Part shown: positions 1 through 8,314 of the stretch, one piece after another
How the letters are laid out: each line of letters starts with the position of its first letter
Position numbering within the stretch: the stretch's first letter is position 1
Notes under the pieces: generated by a model
Databases searched by the model: none
Seen by the model: only the letters and a program-made list of their open reading frames with translations
What the model was told of the DNA's origin: nothing
Assembly: GCA_002373995.1 (NCBI GenBank)
Contig: DFLB01000063.1
Location: forward strand, 1,246 to 65,245
Direction of reading: 5' to 3'
Length of the DNA stretch: 64,000 bases
Origin: Bacteroidales bacterium UBA3630
GTDB lineage: Bacteria; Bacteroidota; Bacteroidia; Bacteroidales; P3
Made by a program: the position numbers and the translations under genes

Positions 1-1242
1 AACATGGCCGGCCGTGGTACCGACATCAAGCTCAAGGGCGATGTGCGCGAGCGCGGCGGTTTGGCCATCATCGGCACCGAACGCCACGAGAGCCGCCGCG
101 TGGACCGACAGCTGCGTGGACGTGCCGGCCGTCAGGGCGACCCGGGCAGCAGCCTCTTCTTCGTCAGCCTTGAGGACGACCTGATGCGTCTCTTCGGATC
201 CGAACGCATGGCCCAAGTTATGGACCGCATGGGCCTTCAGGAAGGCGAAGTCATCCAGCACTCAATGATCACCAAAGCCGTCGAACGCGCACAGAAAAAG
301 GTCGAAGAGAACAACTTCGGTATGCGCAAACGGCTGCTCGAGTACGACGACGTGATGAACAACCAGCGCACAGTCATCTACAACAAGCGCCGCAATGCTC
401 TCTATGGCGACCGCCTGTCTATCGACATCAGCAACATGTTCTACGACACCTGCGAGCTCCTCTACACCGAAGGCAGCGATTGGGAGGACTTCAAACTGGA
501 GGTCATCAAGGTCTTTGCCCACGAGGTGCCTATGAGCGAGCGCGACTTCCTCTCGCTGCACCGCAAGGAGGCCATCCAACTGCTCTACGACCAGTGCTTC
601 AACGCCTACAAGGAACGCATGCAGCGCCTCTGCGAAGCAGCATGGCCTTTCATCAAAAACATTGCGGAGAACACTCGCTACATCAACGTCGCCTTCCCCA
701 TCACCGACGGCAAGAAGACGCTCAACGTGGTGGTGCCGGTCAAGAAGGCTTACGACACCCACGGCCGCGAACTGCAACTCTCCATCGAGAAAGGCATCAC
801 GCTGGCCATCATCGACGACCAATGGAAAGAGCATCTGCGCCAGCTCGACGACCTGCGCCAAAGCGTGCAAAACGCCGCCTACGAGCAGAAAGACCCGCTG
901 CTGATCTATAAGTTCGAATCATTCAAGCTCTTTGAGCAAATGTTGCTCAACATCAACCGCGAGATTACCAGCTTCCTCTCCCGCGCCACCCTGCCGCTGC
1001 CCGACGAGAACCAGGTGCGTGAGGCCAGACAGCCCCAGGCGCCCCAGAAAGGACTCCGCGCAGGCCGCCAGAACGACTTCGACCGCGCCGCCGCACAGCA
1101 ACGTCAAGCTATCGACAACAGCCGCCAACAGCCGCAAAAAGTCATGCCGGTGCACGTCGAAAAGAAGGTAGGCCGCAATGACCCCTGCCCCTGTGGCAGC
1201 GGCAAGAAGTACAAGAACTGCCACGGCCGCGACTCCGAGTAG
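1..1242 (+). CDS. secA: SecA preprotein translocase ATPase, C-terminal part (5' cut by window edge)
   Basis: This is the C-terminal 413 residues of SecA, the cytosolic ATPase that drives unfolded preproteins through SecYEG. The window opens inside helicase motif [11 protein letters not shown] of the second nucleotide-binding domain, followed by [20 protein letters not shown], which is diagnostic of SecA. The helical scaffold and wing regions follow (for example [10 protein letters not shown] and [19 protein letters not shown]). A poorly conserved Q/A/R-rich linker leads to the zinc-binding tail [13 protein letters not shown], which binds SecB, lipids or ribosomes in other SecA proteins. The reading frame is open from base 1, so the gene starts upstream of the window. 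A hairpin follows the stop codon. SecA supplies the first export step for all the signal-peptide and T9SS proteins in this window. Confidence 0.97.
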   Translation, partial: NMAGRGTDIKLKGDVRERGGLAIIGTERHESRRVDRQLRGRAGRQGDPGSSLFFVSLEDDLMRLFGSERMAQVMDRMGLQEGEVIQHSMITKAVERAQKKVEENNFGMRKRLLEYDDVMNNQRTVIYNKRRNALYGDRLSIDISNMFYDTCELLYTEGSDWEDFKLEVIKVFAHEVPMSERDFLSLHRKEAIQLLYDQCFNAYKERMQRLCEAAWPFIKNIAENTRYINVAFPITDGKKTLNVVVPVKKAYDTHGRELQLSIEKGITLAIIDDQWKEHLRQLDDLRQSVQNAAYEQKDPLLIYKFESFKLFEQMLLNINREITSFLSRATLPLPDENQVREARQPQAPQKGLRAGRQNDFDRAAAQQRQAIDNSRQQPQKVMPVHVEKKVGRNDPCPCGSGKKYKNCHGRDSE

Positions 1243-1273
1243 TCTCTGTACGCATTATTTTGCATTTTTTCAC

Positions 1274-1320
1274 CCCTCTTGCAGGTGGCTTTGCCCCGCT
1301 TGCAAGAGGGTTTCTCTTAA
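1274..1320 (+). terminator. Terminator-like hairpin after secA
   Basis: CCCTCTTGCA (1274-1283) pairs perfectly with TGCAAGAGGG (1301-1310) and is followed by a T-rich tract. It sits 30 bases after the secA stop. The rest of 1243-1449 holds a run of nine C (1360-1368) and the next promoter. Confidence 0.6.
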
Positions 1321-1391
1321 AATTTTATTTCACGCAACTCTATGATTATCAGCACAATACCCCCCCCCAATCCAATCCCCTCAAAAATTTC

Positions 1392-1422
1392 ATTGTCGGT
1401 TTGAGAAATAAATGTACTTTTG
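1392..1422 (+). promoter_or_regulatory. Bacteroidota-type promoter for the 1450 lipoprotein gene
   Basis: A -7 element TACTTTTG (1415-1422, consensus TAnnTTTG) lies 19 bases after ATTG (1392-1395), a close match to the -33 TTTG. The predicted transcript start near 1429 leaves a leader of about 20 bases. Confidence 0.6.
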
Positions 1423-1449
1423 CAGACAAATCAACAAAAAAAACACATC

Positions 1450-2214
1450 ATGAATAGAAAAATCAAAACAACATCCATGCTGCTTCTGTCAGCAGCATTG
1501 CTCGCCACCATCGCCTGCACGAAGGAAAACGAGAACAGCGATAACAATGCTGGCTCATCTCAATCCGAAGAGAGCATCAGCACAACTGCCTTGATAGGCA
1601 CCTACGGCTATCCCAGCAGTCATGCGTTGACGGGAAAAGATTTTGTAATCGTAAATGACAGCATCGTCACTTTCGATAACATGACCTACACTTGGTCCAT
1701 CTCCGGCAATCATTTCACGGCGACAAACGGCAGATACTATAAAATGGAATTCGATATCACTGCCATCTCCTCCAAGGAAATGACCATCAGCGGCAGTACA
1801 TGGCGTTACTATCAGAACGACGACGAGTGGCGGGCACAGACTGACCTGAGCGGCACCCTTGTCAAAACTGTCACCGAAGTCCTCACCACCCTGCCCGACG
1901 ACATCATTACGGGCGACTGGACTTTCTCCGGAACTCTCGGCAGTGGATGGCCGCTTCAGGTGTCAGACGACCACACCTGCATCTGGAATTATAATTACAC
2001 ATGCAACTGGAACACCGATGCTACCACCTTCAATGCACGCGGCACGGGCAACTACCCGCGCTTCAAGATGCAATTTACAGTGGACAGCATCACCACTTCG
2101 GCAACCCAAGCTATACTGTATGTCAATGGAGATTACAAGGACAGCGTTTATCGTATTTCCGGATGGGAAGAGACCGGCGATGAACTTGTCGGTACTTTCA
2201 CCAGACGGTTCTAA
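1450..2214 (+). CDS. Secreted lipoprotein of unknown function
   Basis: 254 residues. A basic N-terminus and hydrophobic stretch end in the lipobox TIAC, so Cys23 is the likely lipidated residue. An acidic, serine- and asparagine-rich linker (KENENSDNN) follows, typical of surface-exposed Bacteroidota lipoproteins. The mature part reads as two similar beta-rich halves, each with a Trp-containing strand (TYTWSIS and CTWNYN-like), resembling the lipocalin-like lipoproteins common in Bacteroidales. I do not recognise a specific function. The ATG at 1450 is chosen because it starts the signal peptide directly and lies just downstream of the promoter; upstream codons of the open frame overlap the -7 element. 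It is a single-gene unit between its own promoter and a strong terminator. Confidence 0.8.
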   Translation: MNRKIKTTSMLLLSAALLATIACTKENENSDNNAGSSQSEESISTTALIGTYGYPSSHALTGKDFVIVNDSIVTFDNMTYTWSISGNHFTATNGRYYKMEFDITAISSKEMTISGSTWRYYQNDDEWRAQTDLSGTLVKTVTEVLTTLPDDIITGDWTFSGTLGSGWPLQVSDDHTCIWNYNYTCNWNTDATTFNARGTGNYPRFKMQFTVDSITTSATQAILYVNGDYKDSVYRISGWEETGDELVGTFTRRF

Positions 2215-2236
2215 TTGATTCCTTTTTTATACGATT

Positions 2237-2275
2237 GAGGGGCCCGCGCTTCAGCACGGGCCCCTCTCCTGTTTT
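2237..2275. terminator. Bidirectional terminator between convergent genes
   Basis: A perfect 10-bp stem, GAGGGGCCCG (2237-2246) with CGGGCCCCTC (2257-2266), is followed by a T-rich run on the plus strand. The T-run preceding it can serve the minus-strand gene ending at 2285. Confidence 0.8.
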
Positions 2276-2284
2276 TCTCTGTCT

Positions 2285-2752
2285 CTACTCTCCGATATAC
2301 TTGCCGTCAACCTCCCAGTTGAGTGTCTTGGCATCTTTGATTTTCCTCCACCACAGGAAACCGCCCATCTTCACAATGGTAGCCTGATAGGTCATCTTGC
2401 CACGCATCTTGCGCACCCATACTTCATTGAGCTTATAATCAGAATACTGGTGGCTCACGGTATCTCTGATGGCAGCCGGATAATACTGCTTGTCAATGTA
2501 GTAGTGTGTCTCGCTGCCCTTGTTCGAGAACACCATCGCCTGACGGCTCTTCTCTGCGTCAAAGTAAGTGACTTTATACGTCAGCGAATCCACCTGCCAC
2601 CATGCTACATCCGTGGCATCTTTCACCTGCCGCTGAAAGTCTTTTACATAGTTTACCTTGACGTCTTTTTCTGGCACCGACTTGATGTTCTGTGCCATCA
2701 ATGCTCCCTGAAGGAGCACCGCACTTGCCATTAAAGCAAATATCTTTCTCAT
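2285..2752 (-). CDS. PepSY-like secreted protein
   Basis: 155 residues with a cleavable signal peptide (MRKIFALMASAVLLQGALMAQ). The mature part resembles the putative beta-lactamase-inhibitor-like PepSY-like family widespread in Bacteroidota: a VKDFQRQVKDATDVAWW segment, then YKVTYFDAEKSRQAMVFSNKG, and a YYPAAIRDTVSHQYSDYKL helix-strand unit. Members are periplasmic or surface proteins of unclear role; inhibitor function is only suggested by fold. A longer relative with a similar signal peptide lies at 55215-56276. A TATATTTG -7 element upstream suggests it is transcribed alone, and it ends at the shared terminator. Confidence 0.75.
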   Translation of the reverse strand: MRKIFALMASAVLLQGALMAQNIKSVPEKDVKVNYVKDFQRQVKDATDVAWWQVDSLTYKVTYFDAEKSRQAMVFSNKGSETHYYIDKQYYPAAIRDTVSHQYSDYKLNEVWVRKMRGKMTYQATIVKMGGFLWWRKIKDAKTLNWEVDGKYIGE

Positions 2753-2796
2753 ATTGTGTCTGTTATTAAGTTTTTACTCTTATTGTCTCTGAGGTG

Positions 2797-2804
2797 CAAA
2801 TATA
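2797..2804 (-). promoter_or_regulatory. -7 promoter element for the PepSY-like gene
   Basis: TATATTTG on the minus strand matches TAnnTTTG. The expected leader is about 38 bases. I see no clear -33 TTTG. Confidence 0.45.
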
Positions 2805-2819
2805 CGAAATTTATTTATT

Positions 2820-3530
2820 CTACATGTCCAACATCAGTTTTTCCAACACTTTTTCTCCATCACGTATTACCTGTGTCGTCCAATGCAGCTTGAGGTCAAG
2901 CATCGCATCGTCTGTCAAACGCCAGTCGATGTCCGTCGAGGCGCGCATCCGCTCGGTGAGGCTGAAGAGCGACAGCGCCGCGCAGACCGAGATGTTGAAG
3001 CTCTCCGTGAAACCGTACATCGGTATCTTCACATAGGCATCGGCACCGTCGATAGCCTCCTGCGACAGCCCCGTAAGTTCGGTGCCGAAAACCAATGCCG
3101 TGGGGCGGCTGATGTCGAGGTCGCCTATCATCTGGTCGTTCTCGTGCGGCAAGGTTGCCACAATGCGATATCCGCGACGACGCAACTCGGCGTATGCCTC
3201 CGCCGTATCTCGATAGCGGTAGTAGTCCACCCATTTCGAACTGCCTACCGCCACGTCGCCCGCGGGATTGAAGGGGTTGTTTTTCTCGATGACATGCACA
3301 TCCTGTACCCCAAAGCAGTCGCACGAGCGCAACACCGCCGACGCATTGTGGCTCTGATAGATATCCTCCAACACCACACTGATATGACGCGTGCGCAACG
3401 GCGCCAGGCGGTCAAAGAGGTTTCGCTTGTTTTCACTGAACAACTCCGCAGCACGGCGGTACAATTCCTGCTTTTGCTGAAGACTTAGCTTCGCAAATGG
3501 ACTGGCTATATTGGGGTAATGTTCTGGCAT
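2820..3530 (-). CDS. trmH: tRNA (guanosine-2'-O)-methyltransferase, TrmH/SpoU family
   Basis: 236 residues, a typical TrmH length. TrmH transfers a methyl group from S-adenosylmethionine to the 2'-O of G18 in the tRNA D-loop. The three SPOUT-fold motifs are present: motif 1 NASAVLRS (residues 62-69) with the catalytic-type Asn and Arg, motif 2 FGTELTGLS (148-156), and motif 3 IPMYGFTESFNISVC (169-183), which form the knotted SAM site. The N-terminus (FSENKRNLFDRLAPLRTRHI) fits the TrmH extension. It is divergent from the gene at 3636, with overlapping promoter elements. Close SpoU relatives that modify rRNA cannot be excluded by sequence alone. Confidence 0.9.
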   Translation of the reverse strand: MPEHYPNIASPFAKLSLQQKQELYRRAAELFSENKRNLFDRLAPLRTRHISVVLEDIYQSHNASAVLRSCDCFGVQDVHVIEKNNPFNPAGDVAVGSSKWVDYYRYRDTAEAYAELRRRGYRIVATLPHENDQMIGDLDISRPTALVFGTELTGLSQEAIDGADAYVKIPMYGFTESFNISVCAALSLFSLTERMRASTDIDWRLTDDAMLDLKLHWTTQVIRDGEKVLEKLMLDM

Positions 3531-3542
3531 CTTTCAATTTTT

Positions 3543-3575
3543 TTTGCAAAAATACGAAAAAAAATCATATCTTTG
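3543..3575 (+). promoter_or_regulatory. Promoter for the half glycosyltransferase gene, overlapping a minus-strand promoter
   Basis: On the plus strand TTTG (3543-3546) and TATCTTTG (3568-3575) are 21 bases apart, giving a start near 3582. On the minus strand TATTTTTG (3547-3554) is the likely trmH -7 element. The two divergent promoters share bases, so their use may interfere. Confidence 0.6.
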
Positions 3576-3635
3576 CACTTTAAAAAACAAAGCGCCTTTT
3601 ACTGATACTAACTGAAAGCTAAAATAGTAAAGACC

Positions 3636-4223
3636 ATGTTGATAGGTTACGACGCCACCAATGCCATGCGCAACACAGGCCCTCTGGGTGACTTCTCCCG
3701 CAATCTTATTGCCCACATCGCTGCGGCTCATGTGAAAGATTTCCGCGCCCTTTTGTTCTCATCACATATCAAATCCGACTACCGATCTTTCTTCTCTGGC
3801 GACAGCAACGTCAGCACCTATGTCCCCACCGGTGGGGCCAAATTGCTGCCCGAAATATGGCTTCGCTACCGCCTCAACCCCTGGCTTAAAACAGAGAAGG
3901 TGAACCTCTTCCACGGCCTTAACGAAGAACTACCGTTCCATATCGACCGCGGCATTAAGACTATTATCACCTGCTACGGCGTCAACGAACATCACCACAC
4001 TTCTTTGCCCGATATGCTCGCTTGGAGGGTCCGCATGAACTACGCTTTCTCTGCCGCCAACATAGTGGTGGCGGTGAGCGACACCGTAAAGGACCAACTC
4101 TTAGCCCACGGCGTCCCCGAGGACAAAATTCGCGTCATCGGAATCAAAGGTCACCCCTACGAGGTTTCCAACGAGCTGGCAGACCAATACTTCGAACTCT
4201 ACCGTTCGCTGCTGGGCTACTGA
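3636..4223 (+). CDS. GT-B glycosyltransferase N-terminal half only
   Basis: 195 residues that align by eye with the N-terminal (acceptor) domain of the full glycosyltransferase at 5076-6230: GYDA versus FDA at the start, LFHGLNEELPF versus LYHGLSNELPF, and VVAVSDTVKDQLLAHGVPEDKIRVI versus a VLTVSEYSKRELVQHL region. The protein stops where the GT-B linker would begin, so the nucleotide-sugar-binding C-terminal domain is absent. The glycine-rich loop is altered (GPLGDFSR) and the IHDVIF motif has become CYGVNEH. It has its own promoter and no frameshift is visible; the convergent GT2 gene follows with a 7-bp overlap. It may be a regulatory or scaffolding partner of a transferase, a split enzyme, or a decaying paralogue. 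Confidence 0.8.
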   Translation: MLIGYDATNAMRNTGPLGDFSRNLIAHIAAAHVKDFRALLFSSHIKSDYRSFFSGDSNVSTYVPTGGAKLLPEIWLRYRLNPWLKTEKVNLFHGLNEELPFHIDRGIKTIITCYGVNEHHHTSLPDMLAWRVRMNYAFSAANIVVAVSDTVKDQLLAHGVPEDKIRVIGIKGHPYEVSNELADQYFELYRSLLGY

Positions 4224-4999
4224 CCTTTCTCCTGTTTCTCGGACGCGTTGTTGTGCATCTCGCGCAAGAATGCGTACTTCATGAACGTGTAGCACGCACT
4301 CATGCGGCACACCATGTATCCCTCCGGACCGTCCAAAAAGCCACCCTTGAAGACATAATTTCTGATGAACGTCCACCACTGCTTCAAGGCCACCGTCGCC
4401 ATCGAACACCGTTTCCCCTGGCGGAAGGCTTTCTCTGCCGCAAGCGTGGCATAGTGCAACTGCCGGTTGGCATGGTCCTCGATGGAGTAATATGAATAGT
4501 GTAGCAAATCGCCTTCTAATCGCTGCAACTTCACCGTCGGAGCATAGAGCAGCTCTTCGTGCACCAACCCGTCCCATCGTGCCACACCAGCATGCCACAG
4601 CCTCAAACAGGGATCCGGATACCACCCGCAATGCCTTATCCACCGTCCACAGTAGTTTGTCATCCGGTTGAAATAGTAGATGGTATTATCGTCAGGTGAA
4701 CTGTCTTTGAATTGCAACAAACTGTTCTTGAGGCCCTCCGACAATGCTTCGTCGGCGTCTATACTGAGTATCCAGGCATTCGTGGCCAGACTGTCGGCAT
4801 AGTTTTTCTGCTCGGCATAGCCTGCCCATTCATGGTACTCAAAGCGCACCCCTGCCCCTCGGCATATCTCTTCCGTCCGGTCTTTCGACCCCGAGTCCAC
4901 CACCACTATCTCATCCACTACTCCCCCCAGCGATTCTATGCAGCGCCCGATGTTGCGCTCTTCGTTACATGTGATGATTACCGCAGTTATCTGTTCCAT
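4217..4999 (-). CDS. Family 2 glycosyltransferase, lipopolysaccharide-core type
   Basis: 260 residues with a GT-A fold. The N-terminus ITAVIITCNEERNI and IVVVDSGSKDRT bind the nucleotide sugar, and the metal-binding DAD is at residues 81-83 (LSIDADEAL). The C-terminal half (RWIRHCGWYPDPCLRLW, HYSYYSIEDHANRQ, FIRNYVFKGGFLDG) is characteristic of the WaaE/KdtX-like group, which adds a glucose or related sugar to the inner core of lipopolysaccharide in other bacteria. The sugar and acceptor here are unknown. No transmembrane segment is evident. It converges on the half glycosyltransferase gene (7-bp overlap of ends) and diverges from the full GT-B gene. Confidence 0.88.
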   Translation of the reverse strand: MEQITAVIITCNEERNIGRCIESLGGVVDEIVVVDSGSKDRTEEICRGAGVRFEYHEWAGYAEQKNYADSLATNAWILSIDADEALSEGLKNSLLQFKDSSPDDNTIYYFNRMTNYCGRWIRHCGWYPDPCLRLWHAGVARWDGLVHEELLYAPTVKLQRLEGDLLHYSYYSIEDHANRQLHYATLAAEKAFRQGKRCSMATVALKQWWTFIRNYVFKGGFLDGPEGYMVCRMSACYTFMKYAFLREMHNNASEKQEKGQ

Positions 5000-5018
5000 A
5001 GCATTCGATTTCGGCGTG

Positions 5019-5026
5019 CAAATTTA
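5019..5026 (-). promoter_or_regulatory. -7 promoter element for the GT2 gene
   Basis: TAAATTTG on the minus strand matches TAnnTTTG, about 20 bases before the GT2 start. No good -33 element is seen. Confidence 0.4.
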
Positions 5027-5035
5027 CATATTATT

Positions 5036-5066
5036 TTTGACATATCGGTGAAAAATTGTATTTTTG
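5036..5066 (+). promoter_or_regulatory. Near-consensus promoter giving a nearly leaderless transcript
   Basis: TTTG (5036-5039) and TATTTTTG (5059-5066) are separated by exactly 19 bases. The predicted transcript start is near 5073, only about 3 bases before the ATG at 5076. Confidence 0.7.
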
Positions 5067-5075
5067 CACCCGGAA

Positions 5076-6230
5076 ATGGACAAGAAAATCATAGCTTTCG
5101 ACGCTAAACGGGCCGCTCAGAACCGCACTGGTTTAGGCAATTACAGCCGCTACATACTGCGCCTACTCTCACTCTATGCCCCCGGCAACGACTACCTGCT
5201 CTTTGTCCCCGACTTGCGCAAAACCCGCTTCCTCGACGAACTGCCTAAACCATCTGCCTACACCATCGTCTCTCCTCGCACCGTCCTCGGTCGCGCCATG
5301 AAAGCACTATGGCGGTCGTTCGCCATCAGCCACGAACTGCGCCGCCAGCACATCGACCTCTACCACGGCTTGAGCAATGAGCTCCCCTTCGGCATTCGCC
5401 ACGCCGGTTGCCGCAGCATCGTAACCATCCATGATGTCATCTTCCTCCATCACCCAGAATACTACCGCCCCCTCGACCGCTGGCTCTACCGCCTCAAGTT
5501 CGCCTATGCCGGCCGCAAAGCCGATTGTGTGCTGACCGTCAGCGAGTATTCCAAACGCGAACTCGTCCAGCACCTCCACCTGCCTCCAAGCAAAATCCGT
5601 GTCGTCTATCAGGGCATTACCATCGACTTTTCCTCCGTCACCGACACCGACCTTCGCCGCGTGCAGTCACTCTACCGTTTGCCTGACCGGTTCATCCTCT
5701 TTGTCGGCACCCTCGAGGAACGCAAAAACCTGCTCCTCGTCGCACGCGCCTTCGTCTTGCTTGCCGCCAAAAACAGCCTGCCTCCCGACTTGCGCCTCGT
5801 CGCCGTCGGCCGCCGCACGCCTTATCTCTCCACCGTCCTCTCCACCCTTCAAGCCGCAGGACTGACGGATAGGCTGCTCATCTGCGAAGGGGTGCCTTTC
5901 GCCGACCTGCCAGCCTTCTACCGCCTCGCCGACTTCTTCGTCTACCCCTCTCGCATCGAAGGGTTCGGCATCCCTATGCTCGAAGCGGCAGCAGCAGGCC
6001 TGCCGGCCATCGGCTGCACCGGATCAAGCCTCGAAGAGGCCGGTGGCGCAGGTGCCTTCTATGTCGACCCCGACGACGCTCCCGCTATGGCACAATGCAT
6101 CCTCTCGCTGTGGAACAACGCTGACCTCAGAAAGGAACGCTCCGTCATGGGACTTTCCCATGCGGAGCGCTTCTCCGACAGCCGTCTGTTCTCTGACCTG
6201 ATGGCTGTCTACAATAGCCTTATCGGTTAA
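5076..6230 (+). CDS. Family 4 GT-B glycosyltransferase
   Basis: 384 residues, complete. The N-terminal domain has the acceptor-side glycine loop RTGLGNYSR, LYHGLSNELPF and IHDVIF; the C-terminal domain has the VGTLEERKN loop and the retaining-GT4 motif EGFGIPMLE (around residues 295-303), whose two glutamates bind the nucleotide-sugar donor. GT4 enzymes of this type (mannosyl- or rhamnosyltransferase-like) build lipopolysaccharide, capsule or glycoprotein glycans at the inner membrane face. The ATG at 5076 is chosen because the alternative TTG upstream lies inside the -7 promoter element. Its stop codon shares the bases TTAA with the stop of the convergent gene. Confidence 0.9.
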   Translation: MDKKIIAFDAKRAAQNRTGLGNYSRYILRLLSLYAPGNDYLLFVPDLRKTRFLDELPKPSAYTIVSPRTVLGRAMKALWRSFAISHELRRQHIDLYHGLSNELPFGIRHAGCRSIVTIHDVIFLHHPEYYRPLDRWLYRLKFAYAGRKADCVLTVSEYSKRELVQHLHLPPSKIRVVYQGITIDFSSVTDTDLRRVQSLYRLPDRFILFVGTLEERKNLLLVARAFVLLAAKNSLPPDLRLVAVGRRTPYLSTVLSTLQAAGLTDRLLICEGVPFADLPAFYRLADFFVYPSRIEGFGIPMLEAAAAGLPAIGCTGSSLEEAGGAGAFYVDPDDAPAMAQCILSLWNNADLRKERSVMGLSHAERFSDSRLFSDLMAVYNSLIG

Positions 6231-8302
6231 TTCTTGACCAACTTGCGGCTCACACGTTCACTGCCGTTGTCAAACACCACCATGTACAGTCCCGACGGCA
6301 GCCGGCTCGTGTCGACAGTATAGCATATCCGCCCCGCGGCCTGCAACGTCGAGTTGTGCACGCAACGTCCCGCAGCGTCTATGATATACACCTTATAGGT
6401 TCCTCTGTCGCCCAGGTCAATCTCCATGTTGGCACGTGCCGTGGCTGGATTCGGATAGAACTGCCCGAAACCTTCCTCGGCATCGGCAACCTCGACGCCG
6501 GCACTCTCCCCCCACCCGAAACGGTAGGCACCGCCTGTCTTGGCGGTATACGGCTTGTCGATGCTCTTGCCGTTATTGCTCGTAGCTGTGATGTAGTAGC
6601 TTACCACCACATCGTCGCCGCCAATGCCCGTCGTGGGTATCTCGGCCGTCCAATCGCCGTCGCCACCCTGCTGCATAGCCACCTCCTGCCACTCTCCCTC
6701 CGCCACGCGGTAGCGCACCTTCGCCTCAGCCACTCCGCTGCGGTTGCTGATCCGGGCGCTCACCACAGCGTTCTCGCTCCTCAACTCCTCGTGGCGGCCC
6801 CTGATCGACGCATGGAGTATACGTATCGGGTTCTCGGCAGGTATCTGCTTCGTGATGCAGTGGATGGCACCGCCGCTGCCGTCAAACGAACGCACGTCGA
6901 TGGGATAGATCTCATATCCGGGATACGCAGCCTTGATAACCTCAATATTGGCACTGTCCCACGATGCCGTCGGCATCCCGTCCACCACCTCCGAGAAGCA
7001 AGGCTGCACAATCACGTTGTTCACAAACGTGTGGTTCGAATAGGTTCGCGTATAGTTCGTGTAAACGCTCTGCGAAGCGAAGTTCGACCCGTCGTCCATG
7101 CTCGGAAAGGGGATGTAGTCGCTCCTGAACAGGTTGCCGAAGGTGCTTGTCCACGAACATATCGAGTCGATGTTGCGCGCTGCAGTGCTGTAGTCGGTCC
7201 AGCGGCTATAGTTCTCCGGGAACTTCGAGAAGACGAACTGGTTCTCGTCCAGCATGTCGGCATACAGGTCTACATGTCCTGTACCACCATCGTATTGGAA
7301 GCGTGGCAGTATCTTCACTCCACGGGGGCCCATCAGGTAGGCCAGCGAGTCGCGTACCCGCTGCTGCGACAGCGCGGCTTTGCTCTCATAGCGCGTAGGG
7401 GCCGTGTTGGGGCCAGCCCAGAGAATCTGACCACGTGTGTCGCCGTTCGAGTTGTATATCTCTTCGCTGCTCATCACCATACCGTCGCCGTCCACGATGC
7501 AGTTGCCGCCTTCCCACTCGATGCTTGTCGTCCACAGGGGAATATTCTTTTGTGCCTGGATAATCTGCGGCAACGAGTCGTCTATCGCGCGACCACCATA
7601 GTACTGGAAGTCCAGCATACCCACCGTGTCGCCTTCGCCGTAGTAGAAACAGATAGGCCCGCAGTCGCGGAACCAGAATGCGTCGCCGAAGCCTTCTATC
7701 CACTTGATGCCCGTAGTATCCAGGCCCAGATAGTTCATGTGACGATGAATGTAGACCGAATCGCTCAGATGCGTCACACGCACCCACGGCTCCGCACCAC
7801 CCTGGCGTATGGCATCGATCAGGTAAGCGAAGACGCTCGTGTAGGCACGGTCTTCAGCATAGTCGTCGCTCTCGTCCATCGTCTCGCCGATGCAGTAGGG
7901 GATTTGGTCGATGGGGCCGAAGCCCTGGTTCGTCCATCCGCGGCCGTTCACATACTTGTACAGGTCGCCATAACCCGAGAAGACAGGCATCGCCTGCCAA
8001 TAGTAATAATCCGACATGCTCTCCCAATCGGCCGGCATACTCAGGTACGGCCACGTCACAACGATGGCCTGCACCTCTTCCCACTCGCCCGGGAACCAGC
8101 GGTCCGCAGGCAGCGTCGATGCCGTGCTGTTGGCACCCGTCATCTTCGTCTGCGGAGCCTCTTTCATACCCTCGCGCACCATCGGCACACGCTTGCTGTG
8201 CTCACGGTGAAACTCGCTCCTGGCCTTGATCAATTCCGTATCCTGTGCTGTCGCTCCCAATGCAACCAGCATGGCCGCCAGCACCATAACAGTCTTTTTC
8301 AT
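6227..8302 (-). CDS. T9SS-exported peptidyl-arginine-deiminase family protein
   Basis: 691 residues from ATG 8302 (the codon before is GTG). A signal peptide (KKTVMVLAAMLVALGATAQ) precedes a domain of the agmatine/peptidyl-arginine deiminase superfamily (about 65-500). Catalytic-type residues are visible: Asp213 in WFRDCGP, His343 and Asp345 in GGTGHVD, and Cys482 in GAIHCIT, plus WEGGNCIVDGDG. A beta-sandwich segment follows (about 500-600) and then a T9SS sorting domain beginning FYPNPATARANMEIDLG and ending RKLVKN. This is the architecture of Porphyromonas gingivalis PPAD, which citrullinates arginines, but this protein is longer. Export argues against a cytosolic agmatine deiminase. Substrate preference (peptide C-terminal arginine or other) is not deducible by eye. 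It lies 12 bases behind kce and probably shares its transcript. Confidence 0.85.
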   Translation of the reverse strand: MKKTVMVLAAMLVALGATAQDTELIKARSEFHREHSKRVPMVREGMKEAPQTKMTGANSTASTLPADRWFPGEWEEVQAIVVTWPYLSMPADWESMSDYYYWQAMPVFSGYGDLYKYVNGRGWTNQGFGPIDQIPYCIGETMDESDDYAEDRAYTSVFAYLIDAIRQGGAEPWVRVTHLSDSVYIHRHMNYLGLDTTGIKWIEGFGDAFWFRDCGPICFYYGEGDTVGMLDFQYYGGRAIDDSLPQIIQAQKNIPLWTTSIEWEGGNCIVDGDGMVMSSEEIYNSNGDTRGQILWAGPNTAPTRYESKAALSQQRVRDSLAYLMGPRGVKILPRFQYDGGTGHVDLYADMLDENQFVFSKFPENYSRWTDYSTAARNIDSICSWTSTFGNLFRSDYIPFPSMDDGSNFASQSVYTNYTRTYSNHTFVNNVIVQPCFSEVVDGMPTASWDSANIEVIKAAYPGYEIYPIDVRSFDGSGGAIHCITKQIPAENPIRILHASIRGRHEELRSENAVVSARISNRSGVAEAKVRYRVAEGEWQEVAMQQGGDGDWTAEIPTTGIGGDDVVVSYYITATSNNGKSIDKPYTAKTGGAYRFGWGESAGVEVADAEEGFGQFYPNPATARANMEIDLGDRGTYKVYIIDAAGRCVHNSTLQAAGRICYTVDTSRLPSGLYMVVFDNGSERVSRKLVKN

Positions 8303-8314
8303 CACCCTCCCCCT

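Noticed and set aside
6227..8302. Annotation as an ordinary cytosolic agmatine deiminase
   Set aside because: A signal peptide, extra beta-domain and T9SS tail show that the protein is exported.
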